A DNA stretch of 37,291 nucleotides, taken from Nitrospirota bacterium. Lineage in GTDB: Bacteria > Nitrospirota > UBA9217. The translations under genes were made by a program, and so were the position numbers. The stretch covers positions 1 through 37,291 of the forward strand of contig DATIZR010000067.1 of assembly GCA_035516965.1 (NCBI GenBank). Direction: 5' to 3'. The notes under the pieces are model-generated. The model had not been told where the DNA came from. It worked only from the letters and a program-made list of their open reading frames with translations, and did no database searches. This document shows positions 28,990 through 37,290 of the stretch, piece by piece. The number at the start of each line of letters is the position of its first letter. Positions within the stretch are counted from its first letter, which is position 1.

Positions 28990-31188
28990 ATGGATCGCCG
29001 GACTTTCTTGCAACTAAGCGGCATGACCGCTGCCGTGGCTGCGCTGGCCGGATGTAAATCGGCAAACGAAAAGCTGATACCCTACCTGATCCCGCCTGAT
29101 GAAGGGATTACGCCGGGGATTGCCAACTATTACGCCAGCACGTGCAGGTCCTGTCCTGCAGGCTGCGGCATCCTCGTCCGGGTGTCGGAGGGGAGGGCGA
29201 AGAAGATCGAAGGGAACCCCCTCCACCCCGTGAGCAGGGGAAAGCTTTGCGCCCGGGGGCAGGCCGCTCTGCAGGAGCTCTATCATCCCGATCGGGTTCC
29301 GCAGCCTCTCAAGCGTTCGGGAGCACGCGGTTCAGGCCAGTTTGCGAAGATCACCTGGGAAGAGGCGCTTACGCTCCTGGTGGGACAGCTGAAGGACCTG
29401 CAGCAGTCGAGGGCGACCGATCATCTTGCCTTCATGACGCCGCAGCTTACCGGCACCATGGCGGATCTGACAACGCGTTTCATGCGTTCCTACGGTTCAC
29501 CGAACCATGTTTCCTACGAACTGCTCGGACCGGACTGGCTTCGCACGGCGAATCGCAAGAGCTTTGGTCAGGCAAGCCTGCCCTATTACGATATGAGCGA
29601 GACGCGGTACCTGCTCAGCTTCGGTGCCGATTTTGTGGAGAGCCACTTGTCTCCGGTCCAGTATGGCTATGCCTTCGGCAGGATGCGCCAGGGCAGGGAC
29701 ACGGTGCGCGGCCATTTCACCTACATCGGAGGCAGGATGTCCCTCACGGCCGCCTCGGCAGACCGCTGGATGCCCGCGAAGCCGGGAAGCGAGGGCGTAC
29801 TGGCCCTGGGTATGGCGCGCCTTATCCTTTCCGAATCCCTTCATGACCAGGTTTCCCTCGCTGCGAACGGGCTTCGCAGGGAGATCCTGCTGGACAGGCT
29901 CAAGGCCTACGACCTCGCCCGGGTCGCGGAAGAGACGGGGCTCGCGGAGTCAGCTATTGCCGAAGTAGCCCGGGAGTTCGCGACGACCCGTCCCTCGCTC
30001 GCCATGGCAGGCGAGGCGGTTGCGTTCCAAAGCAACGGCCAGGAATCGGTTCGAGCAATCCAGCTCCTTAACGTGCTCGTGGGAAACCTGAACCGCGTTG
30101 GCGGAGTCTATCCGGACAACGGGTCCCCGGAGGGGACGACAACCTCGCTGAACGATCTCTTCTCTCTCATCAGGAAGATGAGCGCCGGCAGCATCCAGCT
30201 CGCCATGATCCAGGGCGACCCGATGCACACCGTTCCCCAGGCAACGAAATTCCAGGAGGCTCTCTCCAAGGTCCCGTTCATCGTAAGCTTCTCTACGCTC
30301 ATGGACGATACGGCGTTGCATGCCGACCTGGTCCTGCCGGACCACGCAGGGCTCGAGAGCTGGGGGGACGTGATGCCCCTTGCAGGCACGCGCGAGAACG
30401 TGATCGGGCTGATGCAGCCCGTGGTGAACCCTGTCTTCGATACGCGGCAGTCCGCCGAGGTCCTGATGGCCGCAGCCCATGAACTGGGCGGGATGATGAA
30501 GGCCGCATTTCCCTATGAGACGTACCTCGATATGCTGAAGGCCGGGATGAAGAAGCGGGTCACTCCCGCTGGTGCGAAGGACTTCGAGACGGCGTGGACA
30601 GAGCTGCTTCAAAAGGGCGGGCTTTTCACGTCGGGCCGCGCCGAAGCCAAAGGATTTCGGTGGCAGGCAGGCGCGGGTCTTCCCGCACCGGCGAAGCCGG
30701 ATTTCGCGGGCGATGAGAAGGAATTCCCGCTCCATCTTTCCGTTTACCCTTCCACTGCTTTTTACGACGGCCGCGGAGCTCCGTTTCCCTGGCTGCAGCA
30801 GCTTCCCGACCCCATGACCAACGTGGTCTGGGACAGCTGGATCGAGATCAATCCGAAGACTGCGAGTGAACTGGGCGTCAACTTCGGCGATCTTGTCGAG
30901 GTGACGTCGCCCCAGGGCTCGCTTCACGTTCCCGCGGTGATCTATCCCGGCATCAGGCCGGACATGGTGGCGATGCCTTTGGGTCAGGGTCACAAGGACA
31001 TGGGACGGTACGCTAAGGAACGGGGTGTAAATCCTCTCGGTCTTCTGGCTGTCGATACTAAAGGAAAGGAAATCCAACCGGCCTGGAATGCCACGCTGGT
31101 GCGGGTGAAAAAAATTTCGGAAAAAGGGGACCTGGTCACCATGGGAAATCCCAAAGGGAGCTTCCGGAGCGAGCTGATAGAAATTTAA
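28990..31188 (+). CDS. Molybdopterin-oxidoreductase-fold subunit (ActB1/QrcB-like), Tat lipoprotein
   Basis: The 732-residue protein starts with a Tat-type signal (MDRRTFLQLSG) ending in a lipobox LAGC (Cys22), so it is exported folded and lipid-anchored. Cys52, Cys55, Cys59 and Cys87 (C-X2-C-X3-C-X27-C) form the N-terminal [4Fe-4S] site of the family. The rest follows the molybdopterin-oxidoreductase fold to the C-terminal dinucleotide-binding-like domain (DSWIEINPKTASELGVNFGDLVEV ... MVAMPLGQGH). There is no cysteine after residue 87, so no Cys ligand for molybdenum is possible. Act and Qrc subunits of this type are known to lack the cofactor, and the same is likely here. It is a separate gene from the Fe-S subunit, unlike the fused ActB. 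Confidence 0.9.
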   Translation: MDRRTFLQLSGMTAAVAALAGCKSANEKLIPYLIPPDEGITPGIANYYASTCRSCPAGCGILVRVSEGRAKKIEGNPLHPVSRGKLCARGQAALQELYHPDRVPQPLKRSGARGSGQFAKITWEEALTLLVGQLKDLQQSRATDHLAFMTPQLTGTMADLTTRFMRSYGSPNHVSYELLGPDWLRTANRKSFGQASLPYYDMSETRYLLSFGADFVESHLSPVQYGYAFGRMRQGRDTVRGHFTYIGGRMSLTAASADRWMPAKPGSEGVLALGMARLILSESLHDQVSLAANGLRREILLDRLKAYDLARVAEETGLAESAIAEVAREFATTRPSLAMAGEAVAFQSNGQESVRAIQLLNVLVGNLNRVGGVYPDNGSPEGTTTSLNDLFSLIRKMSAGSIQLAMIQGDPMHTVPQATKFQEALSKVPFIVSFSTLMDDTALHADLVLPDHAGLESWGDVMPLAGTRENVIGLMQPVVNPVFDTRQSAEVLMAAAHELGGMMKAAFPYETYLDMLKAGMKKRVTPAGAKDFETAWTELLQKGGLFTSGRAEAKGFRWQAGAGLPAPAKPDFAGDEKEFPLHLSVYPSTAFYDGRGAPFPWLQQLPDPMTNVVWDSWIEINPKTASELGVNFGDLVEVTSPQGSLHVPAVIYPGIRPDMVAMPLGQGHKDMGRYAKERGVNPLGLLAVDTKGKEIQPAWNATLVRVKKISEKGDLVTMGNPKGSFRSELIEI

Positions 31189-31191
31189 GCG

Positions 31192-31219
31192 GTCAGCCGT
31201 CAGCTGTCGACGGTCAGCA
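31192..31219 (+). repeat. Four tandem heptamers between the MopB-fold and Fe-S genes
   Basis: Four consecutive 7-base units start at 31192, 31199, 31206 and 31213. Three are GTCAGC plus one variable base and the third unit is GTCGACG. CCGTC/GACGG within them can form a small hairpin. Confidence 0.55.
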
Positions 31220-31304
31220 TGAGAAGTCAGAAGGATGAAGGAAAGAAGGATATCTATTATAAGGAAACAGAAGTATATATCTTGAACCCAGGGACTTTGC
31301 TTCT

Positions 31305-32024
31305 ATGAAAAAACTGACAAGCCCGTACAAATGGGGAATGGTTGTGGACCTGGACCGCTGCACCGGGTGCGGGGCATGCGTTGTCGCCTGCCAGGCGGAG
31401 AACAATGTTGCGATCTGCGGAAAGAAGGAGGTCGCCGAAGGCCGCAATATGCACTGGCTTCGGATCGAGCGCTTCTGGGTGGGCGAATACCCCAACGTGC
31501 GCGTGAAGTTCCTTCCCGTGCTCTGCCAGCACTGCCATGATGCGCCCTGCGAACCGGTCTGCCCGGTTTATGCAAGCTACCACAACCCTGATGGCTTAAA
31601 CGGCCAGGTGTACAACCGCTGCGTAGGCACGCGGTACTGCGGGAACAACTGCCCTTATGCCGTTCGGGTCTTCAACTTTCACGACCATGAGCATGCCTGG
31701 CCGCCTCCGCTCAATAACCAACTCTCGCCGGATATCACGGTGCGTCCCCGTGGCGTGATGGAAAAGTGCTCCTTCTGCATCCAGCGCATCCGCAGGGCGA
31801 AAGAAGATGCCAAGGCAGAACGACGGCTGATCAGGGACGGTGAGGTGCAGCCTGCCTGCGCCCAAACCTGCCCGGCTGACGCCCTGGTTTTCGGCAACAT
31901 GGCCGATCCCCTGAGCCGCGTTTCCCGGCTCGCGCGCAGCCCGCGCAGCTTCCGGCTCCTGGAGCATCTGGGCACTCATCCGTCGATCAATTATCTCAAG
32001 GGAGGGGGACGGGAGCATGTCTGA
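31305..32024 (+). CDS. Four-cluster iron-sulfur subunit (ActB2/QrcC-like)
   Basis: The 239-residue ferredoxin-type subunit has four cysteine sets: C19-C22-C25-C29; C74-C77-C82-C86; C106-(T109)-C112-C116; and C155-C158 with C185-C189. In the third set the second cysteine of the normal CxxCxxxxC pattern is Thr109 (RCVGTRYCGNNCPY), which is the signature of a [3Fe-4S] cluster in ActB and QrcC. Three [4Fe-4S] and one [3Fe-4S] centres are therefore expected, forming a wire between the membrane subunit and the cytochromes. It has no signal peptide and should be exported together with the Tat-targeted MopB-fold subunit. Its end overlaps the next gene by eight bases. Confidence 0.92.
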   Translation: MKKLTSPYKWGMVVDLDRCTGCGACVVACQAENNVAICGKKEVAEGRNMHWLRIERFWVGEYPNVRVKFLPVLCQHCHDAPCEPVCPVYASYHNPDGLNGQVYNRCVGTRYCGNNCPYAVRVFNFHDHEHAWPPPLNNQLSPDITVRPRGVMEKCSFCIQRIRRAKEDAKAERRLIRDGEVQPACAQTCPADALVFGNMADPLSRVSRLARSPRSFRLLEHLGTHPSINYLKGGGREHV

Positions 32025-33387
32025 GCACGACATCGCAGCAAAGAGCGCCCCGCAACTGAACGACGAAATGCTCTCGTCCCTGCGGCCGCCGACCTGGAAA
32101 TGGTACGGCCTTGCTTTCTTTCTCGGCGCGGTCGTGGCCTGGGGGACGGCAGCGTTCACCTATCAAGTGATGACAGACATGAGCGTAACCGGACTGGACC
32201 GTCCGGTGATGTGGGGCATCTACATCGCCAACTTCGTGTTCTGGGTCGGCCTCTCGCATTCCGGGACCATGGTCTCCGCGATCCTGCGCCTCTCCCAGGC
32301 AAACTGGCGAAGGCCCATCCTTCGCGCTGCCGAGGCAATGACCGTTTTCAGCATCACCGTGGCCGGTCTTTTCCCGGTGATCCACCTGGGCCGGAACTGG
32401 GTGGTCTACTATTTCATGCCCTATCCCAATCAGCGGGGGCTCTGGCCCAACTTCCGTTCCGCCCTCCTGTGGGACGCGACGGCGATCACGACCTACATCA
32501 TCGGGAGCAGCCTCTTTCTCTACCTGGGGATGCTCCCGGACCTTGCGGTGGTGCGCGACCGCTCGACAGGCTGGAAGAAGAAGGTGTACGCCGTTCTCGC
32601 CATGGGGTGGCGGGGAACGGCCCGCGAGTGGGTCGTCTTCCGCCAGGCGTCGACGCTCATGGCGGCCCTCATCATCCCGGTGGCAGTCTCGGTGCATTCC
32701 ATCGTTGCCTGGGATTTTGCCGTCACCCTGGTCCCCGGCTGGCACAGCACCATCTTCCCTCCCTATTTTGTGATCGGTGCGATCACGTCAGGCGTTGCCG
32801 CGGTCATCACGCTCATGATCATCATCAGAAGGATCTTCCATCTTGAGGAGTATCTCACGCCGCTGCACTTCGACAACATGGGGAAACTTCTGTTGGTCAT
32901 CTGTCTTCTCTGGTCATATGCCTATTTCGTGGAGGTCCAGACAACGTGGTACGCCCACGAGCCGATCGAATGGGAGGTCTGGAGCTTCATGTCGGGCAAG
33001 TATACACCGTGGCTCATCCTGATGCTCATCGGCAACTCGGTACTTCCGGTTGCGGGCCTCTGCTTCAAGAAGATCAGACGTTCCATCAGGGCAATGCTCG
33101 TGATCACGCTGCTGGTCAACGTCGGCATGTTCATCGAACGCTATCTGATCATCGTGCCGTCGCTTTCTCATAAGAACATGCCCTTTGTCTGGGGGACCTA
33201 CTCCCCCTCGTGGGTGGAGCTTTCAGTTACCGCAGCAGCCTTTGCAGGGTTCACGCTCATGTACGTGCTTTTCGCGAAGTTCTTCCCCATGGTGGCGGTG
33301 ACCGATGTACGTGAGCTTGGGGTCAGGCATACCGATGTGAAGCTCGGCAGGGCTGAGGTGCATTCCCTTACGGAAGAAGAACACTAG
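32017..33387 (+). CDS. NrfD/PsrC-family membrane subunit, ActC-like
   Basis: The 456-residue integral membrane protein has about ten predicted helices. WYGLAFFLGAVVAWGTAAF is the first, and the segment LDRPVMWGIYIANFVFWVGLSHSGTMVSAILRL is the typical ActC/NrfD quinol-site region. VHSIVAWDFAVTLVPGWHSTIFPPYFV is the other conserved stretch. In Act and Qrc complexes this subunit binds menaquinol or ubiquinol and may form a proton path. GGAGGGGG (32001-32008) precedes the ATG, and the gene starts inside the Fe-S subunit gene, so translation is coupled. Only one NrfD-type gene is present; canonical alternative complex III has a second one (ActF), which is missing here. Confidence 0.93.
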   Translation: MSEHDIAAKSAPQLNDEMLSSLRPPTWKWYGLAFFLGAVVAWGTAAFTYQVMTDMSVTGLDRPVMWGIYIANFVFWVGLSHSGTMVSAILRLSQANWRRPILRAAEAMTVFSITVAGLFPVIHLGRNWVVYYFMPYPNQRGLWPNFRSALLWDATAITTYIIGSSLFLYLGMLPDLAVVRDRSTGWKKKVYAVLAMGWRGTAREWVVFRQASTLMAALIIPVAVSVHSIVAWDFAVTLVPGWHSTIFPPYFVIGAITSGVAAVITLMIIIRRIFHLEEYLTPLHFDNMGKLLLVICLLWSYAYFVEVQTTWYAHEPIEWEVWSFMSGKYTPWLILMLIGNSVLPVAGLCFKKIRRSIRAMLVITLLVNVGMFIERYLIIVPSLSHKNMPFVWGTYSPSWVELSVTAAAFAGFTLMYVLFAKFFPMVAVTDVRELGVRHTDVKLGRAEVHSLTEEEH

Positions 33388-33439
33388 ATTACGTTCAAAG
33401 TCCATGGTTATTAAAAAGCGATTCTCATGGAGCACAGCG

Positions 33440-33937
33440 ATGGAAACGCTCGGAACATTCAAGGACGTTGAAACGGCGACAAAGGCCGTGGACAGCCTGG
33501 TCAAGGCGGGGTTCAGCGAGGAGACGATCACCTCGCTCACATCCGCGCCTTATCCTGACGGCGTGATCGTCAAGACCGACCAGCGCACATGGTTCCGGTG
33601 GGTTTCTGTCGGGGGCGGGATCTTCGGCGCCTGTGCAGGCTTTCTCCTGGCTGCAGGGACTGCATATGTGTATCCCGTCCAGACCGGTGACAAACCGATC
33701 ATCGCCTCTTACCCGACCGGGATCATCATGTATGAGCTCACCATGCTCTTTGCCATTCTGGGCGCCATCGTGGGCATGTTCCTGGAAATGAAGCTCCCCC
33801 CCCGGGACGAGCGGGTCTATGACCCGGCGATCGGCGAGGGTTCCATCGGGATCAGCGTCACGGTGGACTCCCGGGAACAGATGAGCAGGGCCGGGAAGCT
33901 CATGGAGGCTGCCGGCGCTCTCACGATCAGGCATTGA
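33440..33937 (+). CDS. ActD-like membrane subunit (DUF3341)
   Basis: 165 residues. The N-terminal cytoplasmic ACT-like fold (METLGTFKDVETATKAVDSLVKAGFSEETITSL) and two transmembrane helices (about 66-84 and 96-118, separated by PVQTGDKPIIASYPT) are followed by a conserved tail EMKLPPRDERVYDP. This is the DUF3341 family, ActD of alternative complex III, which packs against ActC. ATG 33440 with TGGAG seven bases upstream is preferred over ATG 33404. A run of eight C residues (33796-33803) codes the PPR turn and could slip. DUF3341 is not part of the Qrc complex, so its presence argues for an Act-type assembly. Confidence 0.88.
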   Translation: METLGTFKDVETATKAVDSLVKAGFSEETITSLTSAPYPDGVIVKTDQRTWFRWVSVGGGIFGACAGFLLAAGTAYVYPVQTGDKPIIASYPTGIIMYELTMLFAILGAIVGMFLEMKLPPRDERVYDPAIGEGSIGISVTVDSREQMSRAGKLMEAAGALTIRH

Positions 33938-34008
33938 TGGTCGGTAGCCCTGGCTGATACAAGGAGCGAACGGGGAATATCGTTCTTGAGGATGGAGGCA
34001 CTTCAACG

Positions 34009-34464
34009 ATGAGGCTTAACGCAAAACTGATCATTCTCGCTGCCGTACCCTTGATGATGGCGGCTATCTGGATGGATGATCAGCAATCCTACAAGCCGTA
34101 CAAAGCGCCGGTCCTTTCGCCGCCCGCCGGAGCCGTTCCCGTTACGGGCAGGGAGACCGTTACGCAGGCATCGGAGCCCAGGAATCCCATGCCGGCCACG
34201 GACGCGTCGGTGGCGCAGGGGAAAGCGCTTTTCGACATAAATTGCGCCATGTGCCATGGCCAGACCTCGGCAGAGCGCGGACCCGTCGGTAAAAAACTTG
34301 TTCCTCCCCCGCCCGGCCTCGACCATGACATGGTGAAGGGCCTGAGCGACTCCACGATCTTCAAGGCCATCACCTTCGGTTTCGGACGCATGCCCGTATT
34401 TCAGAACAAGCTCACACCCCAGGAACGATGGGATCTGGTCAATTTCCTGCGGACCCGCACATAA
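34009..34464 (+). CDS. Monoheme cytochrome c, ActE-like
   Basis: 151 residues: an N-terminal signal or anchor helix (LIILAAVPLMMAAIW), a proline-rich linker (about 30-60), then one class I cytochrome c domain. The heme motif is C79AMCH and the probable distal ligand is Met128 in GFGRMPVF, with the usual closing helix TPQERWDLVNFLRT. It fits ActE, the monoheme subunit that hands electrons to a soluble cytochrome or terminal oxidase. The anchor lacks a lipobox, unlike ActE of Rhodothermus. GGAGG ten bases upstream sets the start. It is the last clear gene of the complex operon; no oxidase subunits follow. Confidence 0.9.
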   Translation: MRLNAKLIILAAVPLMMAAIWMDDQQSYKPYKAPVLSPPAGAVPVTGRETVTQASEPRNPMPATDASVAQGKALFDINCAMCHGQTSAERGPVGKKLVPPPPGLDHDMVKGLSDSTIFKAITFGFGRMPVFQNKLTPQERWDLVNFLRTRT

Positions 34465-34504
34465 GCGGCCGGTTCTCCCCGCCTCTCCGTGCTAAACTAG
34501 AAGC

Positions 34505-35884
34505 ATGTCCTCCTCCTACGATGTCATCATCATCGGTTCCGGGCCCGCGGGCATTTTTGCGGCGCTCGAGCTCGTCAAGAATCCCCGCCTCAAGATCCTG
34601 ATGATAGAAAAGGGCCGCGACATCAACCAGCGCTCCTGCCCCATGATCGATTCGTCTGTTTCCTGCGTCCAGTGCAGCCTGTGCGGCATCCTCTGCGGCT
34701 GGGGAGGGGCGGGCGCGTACAGCGACGGGAAACTTACGCTCACCTCCGAGTTCGGAGGATGGCTCAAGGACTTCCTCTCCCCCGGCGATCTTGCCGCTTT
34801 CATCGAATATGTCGATGGGGTCTATCAGTCCTTCGGGGCCGGGGGAATTGTCCACGGTGAGGATGACCGGGCGCTGGCGAGCCTCAAGAAAAAGGCAGCG
34901 GGGTACAATCTTGATCTCATACCGGCGCGCATCCGGCATATCGGCACGGACCTGTGCAAGGATGTCCTTCGCAACATCCGGCAGCATCTTTCCGGCAAGG
35001 TCGAGATGCTCTTCGACGTTCCCGTGGAGCAGATCAACTGCAGCGAGGGGTCCATCTGTGCGGTTACGACCGAGGACGGGAACCGGTACGACGCATCATC
35101 CGTGATAGCGGCCGTCGGCAGGGAGGGATCGTCATGGCTTGCCGGGGAAGCCAAGCGGCTCGGTCTTTCCCTGCGCAATAACCCCGTGGACATCGGCGTC
35201 CGCGTCGAACTTCCCGCGCACATCATGAAAGACATCACCGACGTCGCCTATGAGGGCAAGTTCCTGTATACTTCGCGCCGGTTCCGGGACCGGGTCAGGA
35301 CCTTCTGCATGAACCCCTACGGAGAGGTGGTGAAGGAAAACAGCGAGGGTATCTGCAGCGTGAACGGCCACAGCTACCGGAACAGGAAGACTGATAACAC
35401 GAACTTCGCCCTGCTCGTGAGCACTGACTTCACGGTACCCTTTGACGATCCCATTTCGTACGGCAGGTACGTCGCGGGCCTTGCGAACCTTCTCGGCGGG
35501 GGGGTGATCGTCCAGCGGCTCGGCGATCTGAAGATGGGGAGAAGGTCGACGCCTGAACGCATTGCCGAGGGTTCGGTCCGGCCGACGCTGGATGACGCAA
35601 CGCCCGGCGACCTGAGCTTTGTCCTGCCGTACCGGCACCTGCACAACATCACCGAAATGCTCGAGGCGCTGGACAATATCGCACCGGGCGTAAATTCGGG
35701 CGACACGCTGCTCTACGGAGTGGAGGTCAAATTCTACTCCATGAGGCTTAATCTGTCGCGGGTACTTGAGACGGAGGTGAAGAATCTCTTCGCCGTGGGT
35801 GACGGCGCGGGAGTGACGCGGGGGCTGATCCAGGCGTCCATTTCAGGGGTTGTTGCCGCACGGGAAGTGATGAAGAGGGTGTGA
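34505..35884 (+). CDS. FAD-dependent oxidoreductase with a cysteine cluster (COG2509 type)
   Basis: 459 residues. The N-terminal dinucleotide-binding motif IIIGSGPAGIFAALELV binds FAD, and the protein closes with LFAVGDGAGVTRGLIQASISGVVAA, the second FAD-contact motif. Residues 54-64 (CVQCSLCGILC) have the exact C-X2-C-X2-C-X3-C spacing of a [4Fe-4S] ferredoxin, followed by GWGGAGAYSDGKL. The family is usually annotated as uncharacterised FAD-dependent dehydrogenase; substrate and partner are unknown. It lies 40 bases after the ActE-like gene and could be co-transcribed. No Shine-Dalgarno is visible before its ATG. Confidence 0.85.
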   Translation: MSSSYDVIIIGSGPAGIFAALELVKNPRLKILMIEKGRDINQRSCPMIDSSVSCVQCSLCGILCGWGGAGAYSDGKLTLTSEFGGWLKDFLSPGDLAAFIEYVDGVYQSFGAGGIVHGEDDRALASLKKKAAGYNLDLIPARIRHIGTDLCKDVLRNIRQHLSGKVEMLFDVPVEQINCSEGSICAVTTEDGNRYDASSVIAAVGREGSSWLAGEAKRLGLSLRNNPVDIGVRVELPAHIMKDITDVAYEGKFLYTSRRFRDRVRTFCMNPYGEVVKENSEGICSVNGHSYRNRKTDNTNFALLVSTDFTVPFDDPISYGRYVAGLANLLGGGVIVQRLGDLKMGRRSTPERIAEGSVRPTLDDATPGDLSFVLPYRHLHNITEMLEALDNIAPGVNSGDTLLYGVEVKFYSMRLNLSRVLETEVKNLFAVGDGAGVTRGLIQASISGVVAAREVMKRV

Positions 35885-35959
35885 GGATTACACTTACTAT
35901 TCTGCACTGTCAATATTATAGTTAGGGCAAAGAATACTGGTAGAATCTTACACCATAAA

Positions 35960-36053
35960 GATTGGGCCGTTTCAGCCAATCAGTGATGGTTCTGCCACAA
36001 TCGAGGTGAAGAGCTCACCGAATTGTTATTGCGGCTGTCATAACCCAAATGAC
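35960..36053 (+). ncRNA. Candidate structured RNA or 3'-UTR element with three hairpins
   Basis: Three hairpins follow each other in the convergent spacer: GATTGG/CCAATC (35960-35965 with 35976-35981); ACAAT plus GGTGA (35997-36009) with TCACC plus ATTGT (36015-36026), separated by an internal CGA/GA loop suited to tandem sheared G-A pairs; and GTCAT/ATGAC (36037-36041 with 36049-36053). None has a U-tract. No known riboswitch consensus was recognised. It might be a 3'-end element of either convergent gene or an independent RNA. Confidence 0.35.
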
Positions 36054-36174
36054 GGAAGTCTTACGGCTAAGGAAAGAATAGAACAATCTTAATCCTCCAA
36101 CGACACGGGTAATTTTGATAAAATAGCGCAGGCAACTTTAATATCTTTCCCCTCCGAGGTTTGCTGTGAGGTCA

Positions 36175-37290
36175 TCATCCTTCTTGTGCAAGTTTTATAT
36201 GGGCGGTTGCCGTCTCCAATTCCCCGGCAATTTCCGAAAGACCCCGCACCTCGCTCGCCACCTCATCCGCCATTTTCTCCATGCTCTTCGATATATTTGA
36301 CGTAGACTCTATGTTCGTTGCGACGTCGGACGCCGTGGCCGACTGCTCCTCCACTGCCGTGGCTATCTGATTGATCTGGTCCCTGACCTGTGCAATCGAT
36401 TCCACGATAGTGTCCAGAACATTGTTCAGATTCTTGACTTGCCCGGACGCCTTTATCACCCCTTGAGAAGACTTTTGCATGGAAGCCGTGGTTTCGATCG
36501 ATTCGGATTGTATTGCGCTGATTTCAGCCGAGATTTCCGCCGTTGCCTGTATGGTTCTTTCAGCTAGTTTCCGGACCTCGTCCGCCACTACCGCAAAACC
36601 TCTGCCCTGTTCTCCGGCCCGGGCCGCCTCGATCGCCGCATTCAAGGCAAGCAGGTTCGTCTGGTCCGCGATCCCCTTGATGACGGTCACGATATTGCCG
36701 ATCTCTGCGGATCTCTTGTTCAGTTTTTCTATCATTGCCGAGAGTTCCAGCGTAGAGGAGTTGAGTTCATTGATCGTTTCTACCGATATGTTCGTGATCT
36801 GCTTTCCGCTTGTCGCGGTCTCCATTGCCTCCTTCGAGGTAGTGGCAGACTCTCCAGCGTTTTTTGCAATATCTGCGATCGTCTGGTTCATCTCCTCGGC
36901 AGCCACAGCGATCGTATGCGCCTGACTTGCCTGTTTTCTTGCCCCTTCCGAAGTGGATTCGGTGTGCTTTTTTACGGTATTGATCACCGGAGGGATTTTT
37001 GCGGAAGCGGTAATAATGGTTCTCAGCATGTTCGAAAAATGCTTGACGACAAGATCGACGCTCTGTGCCATCTGCGCGATCTCGTCCTTGCCTTCTACTG
37101 CAAGAGAGGTATCCGTATAGCCTTCACCCACCCGCCGCACTTTTTGTATCAAGGCCTTTATCGGCGCAAGCGTCATATGAACAAGAAGCAGCATGATTAT
37201 CGTCATGGCAATGATGCCGAGAAGGCCAAGGGTTCCAAAGAGATATTTCAGGGAACGTATCCGGCCGAATGACTCGTTAAGCGGGATCTT
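36175..37290 (-). CDS. Methyl-accepting chemotaxis protein, C-terminal part (5' end outside window)
   Basis: The frame is open from the stop at 36175 to the window edge, so the N-terminus is missing; ATG 37206 lies inside a membrane helix and is not the start. The visible part begins with the end of a periplasmic sensor segment, then one transmembrane helix ([20 protein letters not shown]), a HAMP domain ([19 protein letters not shown]), and a long coiled coil. The highly conserved signalling tip [20 protein letters not shown] with [13 protein letters not shown] binds CheA and CheW. The C-terminus ends [11 protein letters not shown] without a CheR-tethering pentapeptide. The ligand cannot be inferred. 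It is convergent with the FAD-dependent oxidoreductase gene. Confidence 0.93.
   Translation of the reverse strand, partial: KIPLNESFGRIRSLKYLFGTLGLLGIIAMTIIMLLLVHMTLAPIKALIQKVRRVGEGYTDTSLAVEGKDEIAQMAQSVDLVVKHFSNMLRTIITASAKIPPVINTVKKHTESTSEGARKQASQAHTIAVAAEEMNQTIADIAKNAGESATTSKEAMETATSGKQITNISVETINELNSSTLELSAMIEKLNKRSAEIGNIVTVIKGIADQTNLLALNAAIEAARAGEQGRGFAVVADEVRKLAERTIQATAEISAEISAIQSESIETTASMQKSSQGVIKASGQVKNLNNVLDTIVESIAQVRDQINQIATAVEEQSATASDVATNIESTSNISKSMEKMADEVASEVRGLSEIAGELETATAHIKLAQEG

Noticed and set aside
35960-36080. Cyclic di-GMP riboswitch before the chemoreceptor
   Set aside because: The conserved core of the c-di-GMP riboswitch is absent, and the element lies at the 3' side of the chemoreceptor gene, not upstream of it.
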